From assembly GCF_036898095.1 (NCBI RefSeq), contig NC_090768.1, positions 47,674,187-47,738,186 of the forward strand: 64,000 bases of DNA, in the 5' to 3' direction. Below the pieces are notes generated by a model, which did no database searches, had not been told where the DNA came from, and was given only the letters and a program-made list of their open reading frames with translations. Below, piece after piece: positions 35,984-47,066 of this stretch. The translations under genes and the position numbers were made by a program. How positions within the stretch are numbered: position 1 is the first letter of the stretch; each line of letters starts with the position of its first letter. This DNA is from Palaemon carinicauda. Its lineage: Eukaryota > Arthropoda > Malacostraca > Decapoda > Palaemonidae.

Positions 35984-37481
35984 TTAGCTCTGAAGCCTTG
36001 GCAATTCCATTGAAGTATCGTGAGTTTGCTATCCATGAGTGCAAATTATGATTTATTTTTATCTAAACATTTTATCTTAGGGGCATTTCTTATGGGGAAA
36101 ATTTTTAATTCTGATTTTTATCAATATTTTCTGGCGGTCTCCCTTCTGGGGTTCTCTCTCTCTTCTTATTTTCTTTAAGATGATTGACAGTTTCAGGTAA
36201 TGGACTGTCTTCTTTCATATTGGTATTGTCTAATGATGTGTTTATGTCAATATTTACAACACTTTTAGCTGGTCTTAAAATCTTTTCAAATGATGCAGGT
36301 TGCTTCAGATTATCTTTATTCTGTTCTTGAAGCAGATGTTCTGAGCTTTCTTTGGATCCAGAAGGTTTCTGAGTATCTTTACGTTCTTCCAATACCTGTT
36401 TTAATTTTTCTACACTTTCCTGACTTAGATTTACAATGGAGCTTTCATCTTGTATAACCACGCTTAAATCTTTCTTTATTTTGGAACCTAGGATAATAAT
36501 TTTGTCATTGCGCTTAGGCAAACTTTTCTTCAAAACCAATGAAAAAGGTTGCCCTGGTCTTATCTGTTTTTAAAGAGCTCTTTTATGAGCCTCTTTAAAA
36601 GTCACCTTTTCCATGGTTCGAATGGCCAGAATTTCTTTCTCAAAAATAAACTTCACACAACTTTTTGATGTTGCTGGGTGTTCTTCCCCACAATGAATAC
36701 AGCAGGGACTTTCTATACAAGCTCCGTGACTATTTTTGCCAGTTTGCACAGACACCGGGCTTATTATTTAATTTTTCTTTACATTTTTGGCTTAGGAGGA
36801 CATACATTTGGCAATGGTAGCATTGCAATGGTTAAGGGATGTAGGGTTTCACTTTCAAAAATAACCAGCCAGCTTTAATAGCATTGGTTAGTCTACACTG
36901 GTCAAAAGTTAAAACCAAAGCAGCGAGAGGGACACGTTGTTCTCCGACTCTCTTTCTCATTCTTACTACTTTTACTACTCCTCAGTTCATTCTCAATTTC
37001 TTTTTCCTCTAGCTCTAACAATTCTGGCGCATATATCACACCCCTACTCTGGTTAAAAAAAGGGTGTGAAAAGCATTTGACATTATGACCATCCAATGTT
37101 GAGAGCTTTTAATCTTTCACTTTGTATTGGAGACAGTGTCTCTATCAGGAGACTTCCATTTCCTTGAGGAAGAATTTTTGGCTGCCCTCCACATTTACTT
37201 ACTATTTCCCTGTTGGCTTTAAAAACATTTACATGCTCATGTCTTCCATTTTCAAATTCTAGTATCAAAAATTTCTCATAATTTACTACCTCATAGTGAC
37301 CAGGTAATATTTCGACTTTTCTATATTTTTCTGGCCTGTCATCGCTTCTTACTTTCTCTCTCTTCTTCTCTAATATATTCTTGTGATCATTTTTTACATG
37401 ACACGAGTTAGGTTCTAATGTTACAATATTAGAACCTGATTTGGGGTTGTCAATACCGAGGTCCAAGTTTGTCCTTTCCAT
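35984..37481 (-). pseudogene. Endonuclease start and ORF1 of element D
   Basis: The short stretch 35984-36060 holds the endonuclease start (LQWNCQGF). ORF1 runs from 37481 down to about 36105 in at least four frames. The N-terminal part is charged (EKKREKVRSDDRPEKYRK) and is followed by ILPGHYEVVNYEKFLILEF. The middle has LPQGNGSLLIETLSPI and NGHN-like DGHNVKCFSHP. At 36720-36640 the zinc-binding part reads TGKNSHGACIESPCCIHCGEEHPATSKSC in two short CCHC units. The C-terminal tail is Lys/Glu/Pro rich. This is typical of the nucleic-acid-binding ORF1 of I/Jockey-type LINEs. Confidence 0.75.
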
Positions 37482-38103
37482 GTCGTCAACAGAGGGGCTG
37501 GTTTTTTTGCAAAGAGCAAGCCGGGTTATCTACCTCTTATCGGAGGATGTCAGTCCTCCTATCCCATGTGGCCCAACACGAGAAGAGGCTTCAGCGGGGC
37601 CCAGTCCTCTATTAGAGAGGGGCTGCCTCTCTTAAGGTGGGCGTACACTAGTCAGTGGGGGTGGTTAGCCCCTCTCACCGGCGACTCCAATGCCTGGCGT
37701 CACCCATTACCAGCAAATATGGGTGACTTAAAATCGGATCACTGGAGCCCGACACTTAACAGACTTGGTCTGCACCCAATGGGGTCTGCCAGGGGGGTGA
37801 TGGTGTCTAAATTGGTACAGGTTGAGATAGAATACTGTCCATCCCACACTGTGCCAAATTCAAAGAAGCAGCCAAAGCATAATCAAACAAGCCAAAGTCA
37901 TCAACAAGTTCAAGCCCAAAAGGAAGACATGGGAGAATGAAAGAAATAACCAAAAGGAAAAGAGAAAGTGGTGACTGATTTAGTTGGATCAACAGTTGGG
38001 CACCGTGGTAGAGTGGGAAAGTAGTTCCCATTGTTCATTAGAGCCCAGCTGCTAATCCCTAAGCCCCCCATCCTCAACAAGGCTTCAGCATATGGGGGGG
38101 GGG
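37482..38103 (-). promoter_or_regulatory. 5' untranslated region of element D
   Basis: About 620 bp between ORF1 and the G-run that marks the element's 5' end. It is closely matched by 57905-58508 in element C, and its last ~110 bp by 30881-30991 in element B. Conservation at all three 5' ends suggests it holds the internal promoter such LINEs use; no TATA box is visible. Element C lacks ~38 bp present here near 37715-37755. Confidence 0.55.
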
Positions 38104-38253
38104 TTGAAAGAATGGGAGGAGTCCAGCTCACTCTCATTATAAGAGTATTCACTTCTAGCTGCAGAGTGTGAGGCAGAAGTAGGAACTCCTTTTCTGAGCT
38201 CGATCTACGAGAGAAGAAGGATTTCTCCTCGGCCTGACATTTGGTGCATCTAC
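38104..38253 (-). pseudogene. Isolated 145-bp fragment of DIRS-like gag (H type)
   Basis: GAATGGGAGGAGTCCAGCTC, TTCTGAGCTCGATCTA and GAGAAGAAGGATTTCTC match 26585-26736 inside the gag of element H. It is sandwiched between the 5' end of LINE D and the 3' tail of LINE E, so two LINEs entered a now mostly lost H-like element. Confidence 0.75.
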
Positions 38254-38382
38254 GATTGATTGATTGATTTAAAGTTCTCTGGCATCCTGACATCAAAGGT
38301 CATTGACGTCGATATCTTTTATTATAATTGAAAATTAAAAGAATATTCACTTAAAACTAGAAGAGCAAATATGTTATAAAAG

Positions 38383-39130
38383 TTAAATAGCATTAAGAAG
38401 ACCTGCTTCTGATATATACTTAAAAATGGCACTCGCATTGTACGACTTATCATGTCTAAGTATCTTGGCAAGGATGAACCGGCCATCCTCACCCCTATTT
38501 CTTTCTGTGCTATAAGTGGGGCATTCAGTCAACAAATACCTCACTGTCAAGGGTATCAAACAGTCGGCGCAATATGGTCGATGTTGGCCAGCCAGCAAAA
38601 ACTCGTGTGACATCTGAGTGTGACCAATGCGGAGATGACACAGAGTAGTCTCCCATTTTCGGGGCATCCCATTATACCTCCCAGGGTATATAACAATCGC
38701 AATTTCTCTCATCTTATTTTCGGTTAACCTATCCCAATACTGTTGCCAATTATTATTAATAGAATTCTTAATTGCTGGTAAAAAAATTTATTACAAAGAA
38801 TGGGATACCTTCTTGGTAGTAACTCAGCTGTAGCACTTTTTGCCAGTAAATCTGCCTCTTCATTTCCAGAAACACATACGTGTACAGTTATACCTTTTAG
38901 GCCAATAATTAAAAGAAACCTTCTAAAGCTTTAAGGACACTTCTTGAATCACTATAAATGGTAAAATTGCAATCCTCGTTTAATGCTATTTTCTCAATAG
39001 TGATTAGTATGCCATATAATTCAGCATCAAATTTGGAGGCATCGGTATAAATAAAAGTTGATTCCCAATGTTCTTCAACGTGTTCCATAAAAAGAGACCT
39101 AACTTCTAATTCAGGCATATTTTCATTAAC
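38383..39130 (-). pseudogene. RNase H and Cys/His tail of element E
   Basis: FIYTDASKFDAELYGILITIEKI (39010-39080) fuses the first Asp block directly to the Glu block, indicating a deletion of ~35 codons between them; the Ser/Gly of TDGS is also Ala. Later, PRKWETTLCHLRIGHTQ and HRPYCADCLIPLTVRY give the C-terminal Cys/His domain, which ends EAGLLNAI then stop. The segment between (38760-38930) is frame-broken. Confidence 0.8.
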
Positions 39131-39181
39131 ACCATTAAAATATTTACAAAAAGATATATCTGGTAATTTCCACGGAGAAGT

Positions 39182-40680
39182 TCATGATATCTTAAATGGA
39201 AGCACCTTACTTCTAATTATATCAAGACTGTTCAATAAGTGTTTTACCCAAAACCCATAAGGTTGAGGAGATTTTGGGTGCAACTCAAAGTATGTTGAGT
39301 GCCTTACAAAGCTTGCAGTCTGAAAGGCTAGAGAGTTAGGGAGTCTTAGTAACCTAAACCAAAACCGAATAATGGAAGACATTCGGTAATGTCCTAGAGG
39401 TAACTCTCCAGCATCAATAAGGAGACTTGGGATAGGTGAGGTTCTAAATTCTCCTGTCAACAATCTAATACCAGCATGATGTATTAAATCTAATATCTTT
39501 AATCGGCTTGGGGTGGCTGAGGAGTATATTTCATAACCATAACTAATTTTGGAAAAAATTAAGGCCTTGTGTAATTTTAAAATAGTTTTAAGGTCTGCCC
39601 CCCATGATGTATGGGACAATACTTTTAAAAGATTCAGAGCCTCAAGACATTTAGCTTTTATTGCCTTGGAGTGTGGGACCCAGGTCAACCTACATTTGAA
39701 AATCAATCCTAAAAATTTAGCTTCCCCTACACATGGGATCCGTTGACCTTTAATGTATATATCCAGGTCTAAATGTACTCCCTAGATACGACAAAAATAT
39801 ACAATAGTAGTTTTACTTGTCGAGAACTTAAATCCATTCATATCGGCCCACTGGATAATTATGTCAATTGAGAGTTGTAGTTTTCTCTCAACCATTGCCA
39901 TTCTAGCTACAGCAAATGATATGGATATTTCATCCACAAATAGTGTTGAGAGAACATCACAGGAATGACTGAGGATATCCCATTAATTGAACTCGTTCTT
40001 TCTGACATTTACAGTACTCTATGACAGAGTCTCCCCCACTCTCACTTGAAAAAACTCTGTGAAAGAAATGACTGAATAAACAGTGGTAGCTCTCCTCTTA
40101 ATCCCAATTCATGAATGGTTTTAAGTATACCATATCTCCATGTAATATCATATGCCTTTTCACGGTAAAAAAAAAAAAAAAAAAAAAACTGTCACATGGT
40201 ACTGTTTGGAAACAAAGGCTTCACAAATAGCGGACTCAAGTATCAACACATGAGTCGAGTGCATTTTTTTTAATCCACACTGAATAGGTGATTAAACATC
40301 CTTCTTTTCTAGGCACCACATCAGTCTTGCATTGACTATCTCCATGATTTTACAAAAACAAGATGTCAATGCAATAAGTCGATAGTTTGCTACTAAAAAC
40401 TTGCCCTTACTGGGTTTTAAAAAGGCTAAAATAATGGCTAGTTTCCAAACACTTGGATAACTATGATCATGCCATATTCTATTAATAATGCTTAATATAA
40501 ATAACTGTATTAAAACATACATGTATAATCGTTACATACGGAATTCCATTGGCTCCAGGGGCTGTATCATTACAAGTAGCAAGTGCGGAATCAAATTCTC
40601 TTTCAGTAAAAGGAGAATTATATGACTCTTCCCTTCCTGTTGCAAAATTTTAAATTTTATTTTCTTCAATGCTCCTATAC
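39182..40680 (-). pseudogene. Reverse transcriptase of element E
   Basis: The frame 39182-39706 gives the RT thumb and beyond (KCLEALNLLKVLSHTSWGAD, HKALIFSKISYGYEIYSSAT). Upstream, LFVDEISISFA (about 39930-39960) is motif C with Glu in place of the second Asp. Motif A is destroyed by a run of 22 A on the plus strand at 40167-40188, giving poly-Phe directly before REKAYD. The N-terminal palm part (40292-40522) has FLKPSKGKFLVANYRLIALTS. Confidence 0.85.
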
Positions 40681-41175
40681 TGGTGACCAGGAGCTGCTAC
40701 ACACTAGCATGATAAATTTGAAAAATGATCAGCCAGGGCAGTGCTAACATCATTTGCTTCAGTTACATACTGACAGTTCACCTTCTACACTGGTGGTGGG
40801 TTTGGGGTAAATTTGCCGGCAATCTTTTTTATTTTCTTCCATACAGGAGATGGTGGTGTTCTACTGTTGACTGAGGAAACAAAAGATGCCCAAGATTGGC
40901 ACCTAGCTTCTTTCATGGCACGACGGAACTGTACTCTACACTTTTTTGTGTTATCAAAGTACAGTGTCTACACAATCTAGTCAGAGATTTTCTGGTGGCT
41001 CTGTGCAAGTCAGTTAATTCTGAAGACCACCATGGGATTGGTCGTCGTTTTTTATAATCCTGTGGTTTTGGGAATTGAATTGACTCCTGCTGTATGGGGA
41101 GTTCCATTCATTAGGTCTATGGCATCATCAATACTTTCAAACTGAACTGCACTCCCCTCGATTTCAAGATTTGCA
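40681..41175 (-). pseudogene. Linker between endonuclease and RT, element E
   Basis: RRPIPWWSSELTDLHRATRKSL-type sequence (about 41010-41060) and FESIDDAIDLMN (41100-41140) belong to the region after the endonuclease core; element D has VEEALEFFN and element C PIPWWSSELT at the equivalent positions. The sequence stops at the junction with element F near 41175. Confidence 0.7.
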
Positions 41176-41179
41176 AGCT

Positions 41180-41692
41180 TTGTGAATATCCTTGGGGCTA
41201 TGTTATTCCGAAGGGCATAGCTCTGAAGGCATATAGTCTTCCTTGTAACTTGAAACCTAGATGGGAGGAGAGTTGACGATTGATTGTGACATGCCAGTAG
41301 GCATCCGCCATGTCTATCAAGACAGTGTATGCCCATCTGGGCAACAGGGTCCTTATGTGTTGAAGTGTTAACATCCTGAACTTGGAGTTTATTATGAACT
41401 TGTTGAGTGGCGACAGGTAAAGAATGACTCTGAGTTTGTCTGAGTCCTTCTTGGGAACACAAAACAGCCTTCCTTGGAACTTGATGGACTTTACTCTCCG
41501 TATTACTCTTTTCTCCAAGAGTTCCTGCACATATTCTTCCAGGACAGGGGTGGAGTATTGGAAGAATTGAGGGAATGATGGTGGAGCGTTGTTCCAGCTC
41601 CAACCCAGTCCATTCTTGATCAGGCTGTGAGCCCAGGGATCGAAGGTCCAACAATCCCGAAATGAGTACAGTCTCCCTCCTACCGGGAGCAT
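41180..41692 (-). pseudogene. DIRS-like RT start (element F)
   Basis: The frame starts with ATG at 41692, one base beyond the gag stop codon. LLEKRVIRRVKSIKFQGRL, FCVPKKDSDKLRVILYLSPLNKFI, TLQHIRTLLPRWAY, TVLIDMADAYWHVTI (motif A), LGFKLQGRLYAFRAMPFGIT are readable. APRIFTKLA follows in another frame after a one-base loss near 41195. In the family the block before motif A reads VLDLSPLN; here Asp is Tyr. The domain ends at the LINE E junction, before motif C, so activity is impossible. Confidence 0.85.
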
Positions 41693-41693
41693 C

Positions 41694-43625
41694 TCACTTT
41701 TGCTGTGGACCGGAGGACTTGTCTCCTTGACCGCGTCCTCCTCTGTTTCCTCTTCCTCTTGAGGGGTGTCTAGAGGAACCTCTAGCTGATCCTCTAGCTT
41801 TCGGTCGAAAGGTAGTTGACTGCCTCTCGAAAGCCGAAGTAAAGGCTGGCGACTGCATCGCCACTGGCTGGGGTACCAACTGGTAGGTAGTTGGAGGTTG
41901 TGCCACCATCTGGGGCACCGCGGTCGTAGGAAGTTGTTGCTATTGTCTATACTGTTTGGCCAGGCGAGAGGGTAGCCTAGGCCTCTTCGTCTTCCTCTTA
42001 GGTTGGGGACCCTCCTCCGGGGAAGACTTCCTCTTGAGTGATAAGCCCCACTTTTGGAGAAGGTTCCTGTTCTCCGTGGGGGCCTTATCTACTACTTCTT
42101 TGACCACTTCGCTCGGGAAGAGGTCCTTTCCCCAGATACTAGATGAAATCAGCTTCCTGGGTTCATGTCTCACCACAGCCGAGGCGAACACGAACTCTCT
42201 ACAATCCCTTCTGGCTTTAATGAAGCTATAAATGTCTTTGGTCACAGTGGCCAAATGGGTTTTGGCCACTACCATAAACATGTCCGGGTTCTGGGGATTG
42301 CTTGCCTTCGTCTCCAAGGTAGTCTGCAGGGACATAGATGTGGCAAGCCTTTCTTTTGTCTCTTGCTCCCTGCGCAAGAGAAATTCAGACAACTTTGGAA
42401 GGTCCTCACCGAACTGACGTCCAGCAATATCTGCTTCCAACTTCCCGACTGAGAAGGTAAGATGGACGTCCTTCCAGTCACTCTGGTCCATAGGCAAAGT
42501 CAGGGATAAGGGCCTACACTCATCTAGTGAAGGACATCGTTTCTCTGCATCAATAGCCTTTAAGGCTGCCTTTTACCCTTTCTCCATAAAGGGGAAGGCT
42601 CTGGTTGGTGAAGCCACAAATGAGAGGTGCTTCTTACTCAATGCTGGTACTTTTGAGTTAGTGAAGCCCCTCTCTTTCACTGAACTAGCCAGTAAAGCCT
42701 GTGCTTTAGCGTGGTCAAACACTATGACCTCTTTTGGCTCCGTTTCCTCCTTTGAGGCTGGTTCCTTCTTCAAACGGACATAGCAGTCTAGGTACGACTC
42801 TAAGCTGGGCCAGAATTCCACCTCTTCAATGGGTACTGAGCCCAGCTTCTCCGAGATGACAATCTTCCCGGTCGTCATCGGCATGTGTTCTGCATACCAC
42901 CAAGGGTTCACGTCTGAACATAAAGGAAGGTCCTTTACATTAAGCTTCTTCTGAGGCCCGCGTGATGCTGCGAGTCTACGCATCTCCAGCTTCATCGCAG
43001 CTTCTTTTTCGTCACTCTTCTTCTGCATTTGATGGATCATTTCCATGATGGAAGACAGAGTCCTTCCCAAATCAGCTAGAAGAGCAGACGATGTCGAGGG
43101 AACTGGTTCTGGAGCAGGAACCGACGAGATCAACACCGCGTCGACCTCTTCCTCCTCGGTCTCGGGAGCCAGAGCCGACTCCTCCTCATAGCCTTCTGTG
43201 AGAAGGTCCTTCTCTGTGTCCTCTGACACTTCTGACATCCTGTCGTCAAGTTGGATGTCCTTCAATGCGTCCAAGACATCAGACTCTACTGGAATCTGGA
43301 AGCAGGGAATCTCTGAACGAGGCTGGGGGATAACTGCATCCGAAGATGCCCTGGGGAAAAGGTAGGCCCGCATCTTTTCGCTTGGAAGGTAAGGCCCCGT
43401 ATAATTCTTTTGAAAACCCCGGACCCATTTACGCGGCTTTTCCCTTGCCGCATCCCTTGACTCCGCCGACTTAGGGGTGTCAAACGCCTCAGTAATCAAG
43501 TTTGTACATATGTTACATACCTGAGGGTCCCAATACTTAAGATCACCCTTGGTGACTGTGCAGCGTGCGTGCTTCCTGCACAGCTCGTGTCCGCTGAAGT
43601 TCTTATTGCAGACGTTGCAAAACAC
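41694..43625 (-). pseudogene. DIRS-like gag (element F), two in-frame stops
   Basis: A single reading frame of 644 codons, interrupted only by TAA at 42573-42575 and TAG at 41940-41942. The N-terminus is a Cys/His cluster, CNVCNKNFSGHELCRKHARC, then CNICTNL, which resembles a zinc-binding module. The middle is acidic (ETEEEEVDAVL) and the part around 42900-43000 has KSDEKEAAMKLEMRRLAASR, likely helical. Lys/Arg/Pro-rich sequence (PKRKTKRPRLPSRL) and an Arg-Gly-rich tail (RGRGNRGGRGQGDK) suit nucleic acid binding. Only two stops in 1.9 kb make this one of the younger ORFs in the window. The stop TGA lies one base from the RT start ATG. Confidence 0.8.
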
Positions 43626-43639
43626 ACTCCCGCACTTGG

Positions 43640-45828
43640 GCTGGTCCTCCTGTAAAGAGAACAGATTCCAATGAGTATACAGAGAAAAATCTCACAAAAT
43701 TTAGTATACAATTTATTATCTTTGTATATAGCTTAGGATAGATAAGCTAGAAATGAAAAAGGAAAGACACATTCATGTGCTTCCTGCCCAGCCAAATGCT
43801 GTGACCTCCCACAACATTAAAACTATGGTGATTTCTATTCTAGAAAATCTTTGGAATTTTCCTATCCTATAAGGATATATAAGTGTAATTCAACACTAGT
43901 TTCCAGATGTTTTAATATCGGGAAAATTCTAAATCATTTAAAGAAAGAACTCACTTTCTTTATACTGTACGGTCTCACAATAGGCTGTACATGACAACAC
44001 AGTATATGTCGGAAGAAATTTTGGGTTACCGTATAATCTATACTGTAGTTTTCTACTTGCAGTATGTTCTATACTGCAATTATACTGGCTATTGTATAAT
44101 CATATGCTGAACGGCCGGCTAGTACCTGGGTGCAATGCCATGGTATACTACCTTTGGGACTAATGGGCAGCAGATCGCTGGTTACTGGGTGCCGGCCGGC
44201 AATAGGTAATATGCCGGCAGTTGACTACACCCTGGCTGCCAGCCACTAATCGTAGTAGCCGGCAGAATTGTTGGTGTGCAGTCAGCTGCCGGCCGGCCGC
44301 AGGCTGATGGCAATCTATGCTGGCCGGCGAATATTTCTCAAACCAAAGGTCTGCAGCCCACCCGGCTGCCGGCCGCTAAGCCGGCAGATGAGGACCCAGT
44401 GGTACTAGACAATAACAAAAGAGAAAGCATGGATCTAAGGACTGTGAGAGGACACTGCCTTACTACCTTATATCCAAAATGAGGGATCAAATGGAAGGGA
44501 AGAATGTAACATTCAAGCTTTCATCCATCCATGAAATTGCCGGGCTCTACCAGCAGACATATGGATGGCAGACCAAGGAAGCTCTGAAGAACACTCAACA
44601 GTGAAGAGACTTTTTCCGGCCGGCACGAATAAGCCCAAGCCAGTCCCACAACCTACCAACACTCAGGTTGATTACAGGACGATGGCCAAGGGTTTTTGAT
44701 GGCTAGGCCATCATTAAAGAACAGAGTGGGAGGGATGAGAGTCCTATAAGGTGTGGAAGGAACTGGCCCTAAAGCCTGTCCTACCTCACCTAACAAAACT
44801 CCGTTCCAGTATTAGGGCTATCCCAAGTGGCTAAAGAATTTATTCCTAGCCTAGGGTAGTCTAATACAGTAAAGAGGTTGGCAGCATCTTCCCTGCGCCC
44901 TCCAAACAATAAAGGAACGGGGTTTTAGTGATGTTGTCCCCTAGGCAGTGGAAGAATTATATTCTTCGACTTAGGGTTTAACGGCAAAGGACTAGTCTGC
45001 TAAGCCACAGGGAGAAGGAATCATATCGTACAGAAACCTTCAGGTGTGGCCTAGGGAGGTCTAGCCTCCTATGTCAGCAGCCTAATCTAGCAAAGGAATT
45101 CTATTCACCCTGCTAGATAGCTACTGACCACAGACAGAATACTCTGAGGTTCTGACCAAATCCAAAAACCAGTCTCTCCAGTTACAGGACAAGGACAGAA
45201 ACACCCTAGCCTAGTTTCACCCGAATACTTTTCGAGGGAAAACTGACTAGGGTTAAGCCTAGACTAACTCAGAGGGAAAAGGGATTGCTCTTATACCTCC
45301 AGAGGAGAAAAAGAACAATCGGGGATGTGTACAAAAGTATACTAAAGCCCCTTAAGCTAGTAGCCTGGGCGCAGTGAGAATCGATTACCTAAATCACCGA
45401 AACTCTCGTGTATACTGTCTTTGGAAGAGGAAATTTTATTCAGTAAATATCTTACATGTATAAATTAATGCCTAGAGCTTCAATAAAATTATCACACTAG
45501 GAAAGTCTATTATATCATGCATGAAAGTACTAACAGCAAAACGCCTAGGCTAAGAAGCCTAGCGTAAGCAAGGATCGGTTACCTAAATCACCGAAACTGA
45601 TGAATACTATCAGCATAATATAAAGAATTCCCAGCCGGCAGGCTAAATAGCTAAATTTATTAAAGCTAATAAACCGGGGAAGTCATTCTGGCTAACTAAA
45701 TGACTCGTGCATAGCAAACGACAGCGCCCATGACGCCTCCGGTTAGGCAACAGCTCTTGTTTACGTTAATTTAACCTTGATTCAAATAAAAACGGGCAAG
45801 ACCTTACATTTATACAAAGTAAAGATAA
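43640..45828 (-). other. Leader of element F
   Basis: About 2.2 kb between gag and the terminal region with no sustained ORF. It includes a GCCGGC-rich block (44110-44400, 44615, 45634) and a 22-bp sequence GATTACCTAAATCACCGAAACT at 45383-45404 that recurs with one mismatch at 45577-45598. Part could be an intron or unrelated flanking DNA. Confidence 0.45.
44108..44400. repeat. Cluster of palindromic GCCGGC motifs
   Basis: GCCGGC or CCGGCCGG occurs at about 44112, 44192, 44213, 44259, 44289, 44321, 44366 and 44381, with two more at 44618 and 45634. In an AT-rich window this density is unusual. The surrounding spacer is not itself repeated in an obvious way. Confidence 0.75.
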
Positions 45829-46265
45829 TACTCAACTTTCCAGAGGCAGAAGAGCCTGGTGAAAGCCTCATAATGACGAATAAATCCAAAAATAACGAGA
45901 GAGCACAGGGGAAATCACCGAGCTATAGAGCTACGAGATAAGGAATAACATGGCGCCGATGATGATGTCATATACAGACTCAAAACAATGAGGAGCGGTA
46001 CCTTAATAACGGCTCCCCTTCGCTTTCTTGCCACTTTCCCTCTCGAAGCGTTAACGCTATTCGGGGTGAAGATAGCTATGTGGCGTGTCAAGAATACGTC
46101 CTCTGATATTGTGCAATATCCCTATAAGGATAAGTTAGGGATATTCGCTCCAGGAGTTAGAATTCTGGGTACCTTAAGGTAAAATTCTCTGGGAATATCA
46201 CTGTTGTCAAATATACCCTAGGAAGCTACTCATAAGGAACTTCCATCAGGACGACATGGCCTGAG
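45829..46265 (-). repeat. 5' terminal region of element F
   Basis: Collinear with copy J at 16545-17015 (see there). Ends at TTCCATCAGGACGACATGGC, just before an RTE fragment. The CRE/YY1 cluster of J is decayed here: AACATGGCGCC and TGATGTCA near 45949-45972. Confidence 0.6.
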
Positions 46266-46274
46266 CCCAAAAAA

Positions 46275-46454
46275 TGAGATTAAGAAAATTAAAATACCTC
46301 TTTCTCTAAAAAGAAAAGTATTTAATCAGAAAGTCCTACCAGTATTAAATTATGTATCAGCTATCAGTATTTACTTATGCATCAGAAACTTAGAGCACAA
46401 GCTAGTTACAACTCAAAGAGCTATGGAAAGAATAATGATGGAAATATCACTAAG

Positions 46455-46485
<31 letters not shown>

Positions 46486-46770
46486 TAACATGGACACAAG
46501 AGCAAACTAAAATAGAGGATATTGTAACACCATGTAAGAAAAATAAATGGACATGACCACATATAATGAGAATGAGAGATATCAGATGGGCATAAATAAA
46601 GAATGGGTCCCTAAAAAAAAAAAGCAGGAGAAGGAGGAGAAGACAATGAATTGATTAACTAATTTGCGGGTCTAAACTGGCATAGAAAGACCATAAGCAG
46701 ACGCGAGTGGAAGGACATGTCTGAGGCCTTTGTCTTACAGTGGACTAGTTACAGCTGATGAAGATGATCT
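46275..46770 (+). pseudogene. RTE-like LINE 3' end, copy 2
   Basis: Matches copy 1 at 29455-29826 and 31004-31145 without the element B insertion. Landmarks: KIPLSLKRKVFNQKVLPVLN, TYASET (followed here by a deletion of LTKALE codons), RTTQRAMERIMM-type TQRAMERIMM, then poly-A at 46451-46482 in place of codons, TWTQEQTKIEDI, and the 3' terminus CAGTGGACTAGTTACAGCTG near 46740. The (GAT)n tail is short here. Confidence 0.75.
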
Positions 46771-47066
46771 ACACAGTATATATGTATTTATATATTTATA
46801 TACATATCTTTATATATTTTCACATATACAACACATGTATTATTGTTATTATTACCACTTTTACTAGCAAAGCTACAACACTAGTTTGAAAAGGACCTTA
46901 AAAAGCAAAAGGTTCCTACAAGGGCAGCTCAGTGAAGAAAAGAAATAGAGAAATGAATAAATTATGTATGAGAATAATAAAAAGAAAATATTGAATATAT
47001 TAAGATCAGTAATGTTAAAAGAGGATTAGATATATAATGCTGGTTTCACATGACAAGAAATGTATT
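46771..47066 (-). mobile_element. Diverged CR1/L2-like tail and single 53-bp unit, copy 2
   Basis: Matches 31146-31450: AT-rich stretch, ATTATTGTTATTATT, AGCAAAGCTACAACACTAG, GGTTCCTACAAGGGCAGCTCAGTGA, then one GATATATAATGCTGG unit. Confidence 0.65.

Larger units (their letters stand above)
32190..38103 (-). mobile_element. I-like LINE element D, near full length
   Basis: Minus strand, about 5.9 kb. From its 3' end: GATTGATTGATT tail (32189-32201), RNase H, RT, endonuclease, ORF1 with CCHC motifs, and a 5' untranslated region ending in a run of G (C on the coding strand) at 38094-38103. ORF1-endonuclease-RT-RNase H order and the CCHC ORF1 point to the I superfamily, perhaps the Nimb or I clade. 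A ~170-bp foreign piece sits in the endonuclease at 35815-35983. No target-site duplication could be found. Its RT is more diverged from C than B or E is, so it is another subfamily. Confidence 0.8.
38254..41175 (-). mobile_element. I-like LINE element E, 5'-truncated
   Basis: Minus strand, about 2.9 kb: tail GATTGATTGATTGATT at the 3' end, RNase H, RT and the linker after the endonuclease, ending near 41175 where DIRS element F begins. Endonuclease, ORF1 and 5' region are absent. Protein similarity to C is high, so both belong to one subfamily. No target-site duplication is evident. Confidence 0.8.
41176..46265 (-). mobile_element. DIRS-like retroelement F (5' half)
   Basis: Minus strand. 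From its 5' end: terminal region (46265-45829), a long leader with repeats (45828-43640), gag (43625-41694) and the start of RT (41692-41180), cut off by LINE E. RNase H and recombinase are missing. It differs in sequence from elements G and H and so represents another subfamily. The terminal region also exists alone at 16545-17015. Confidence 0.7.
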
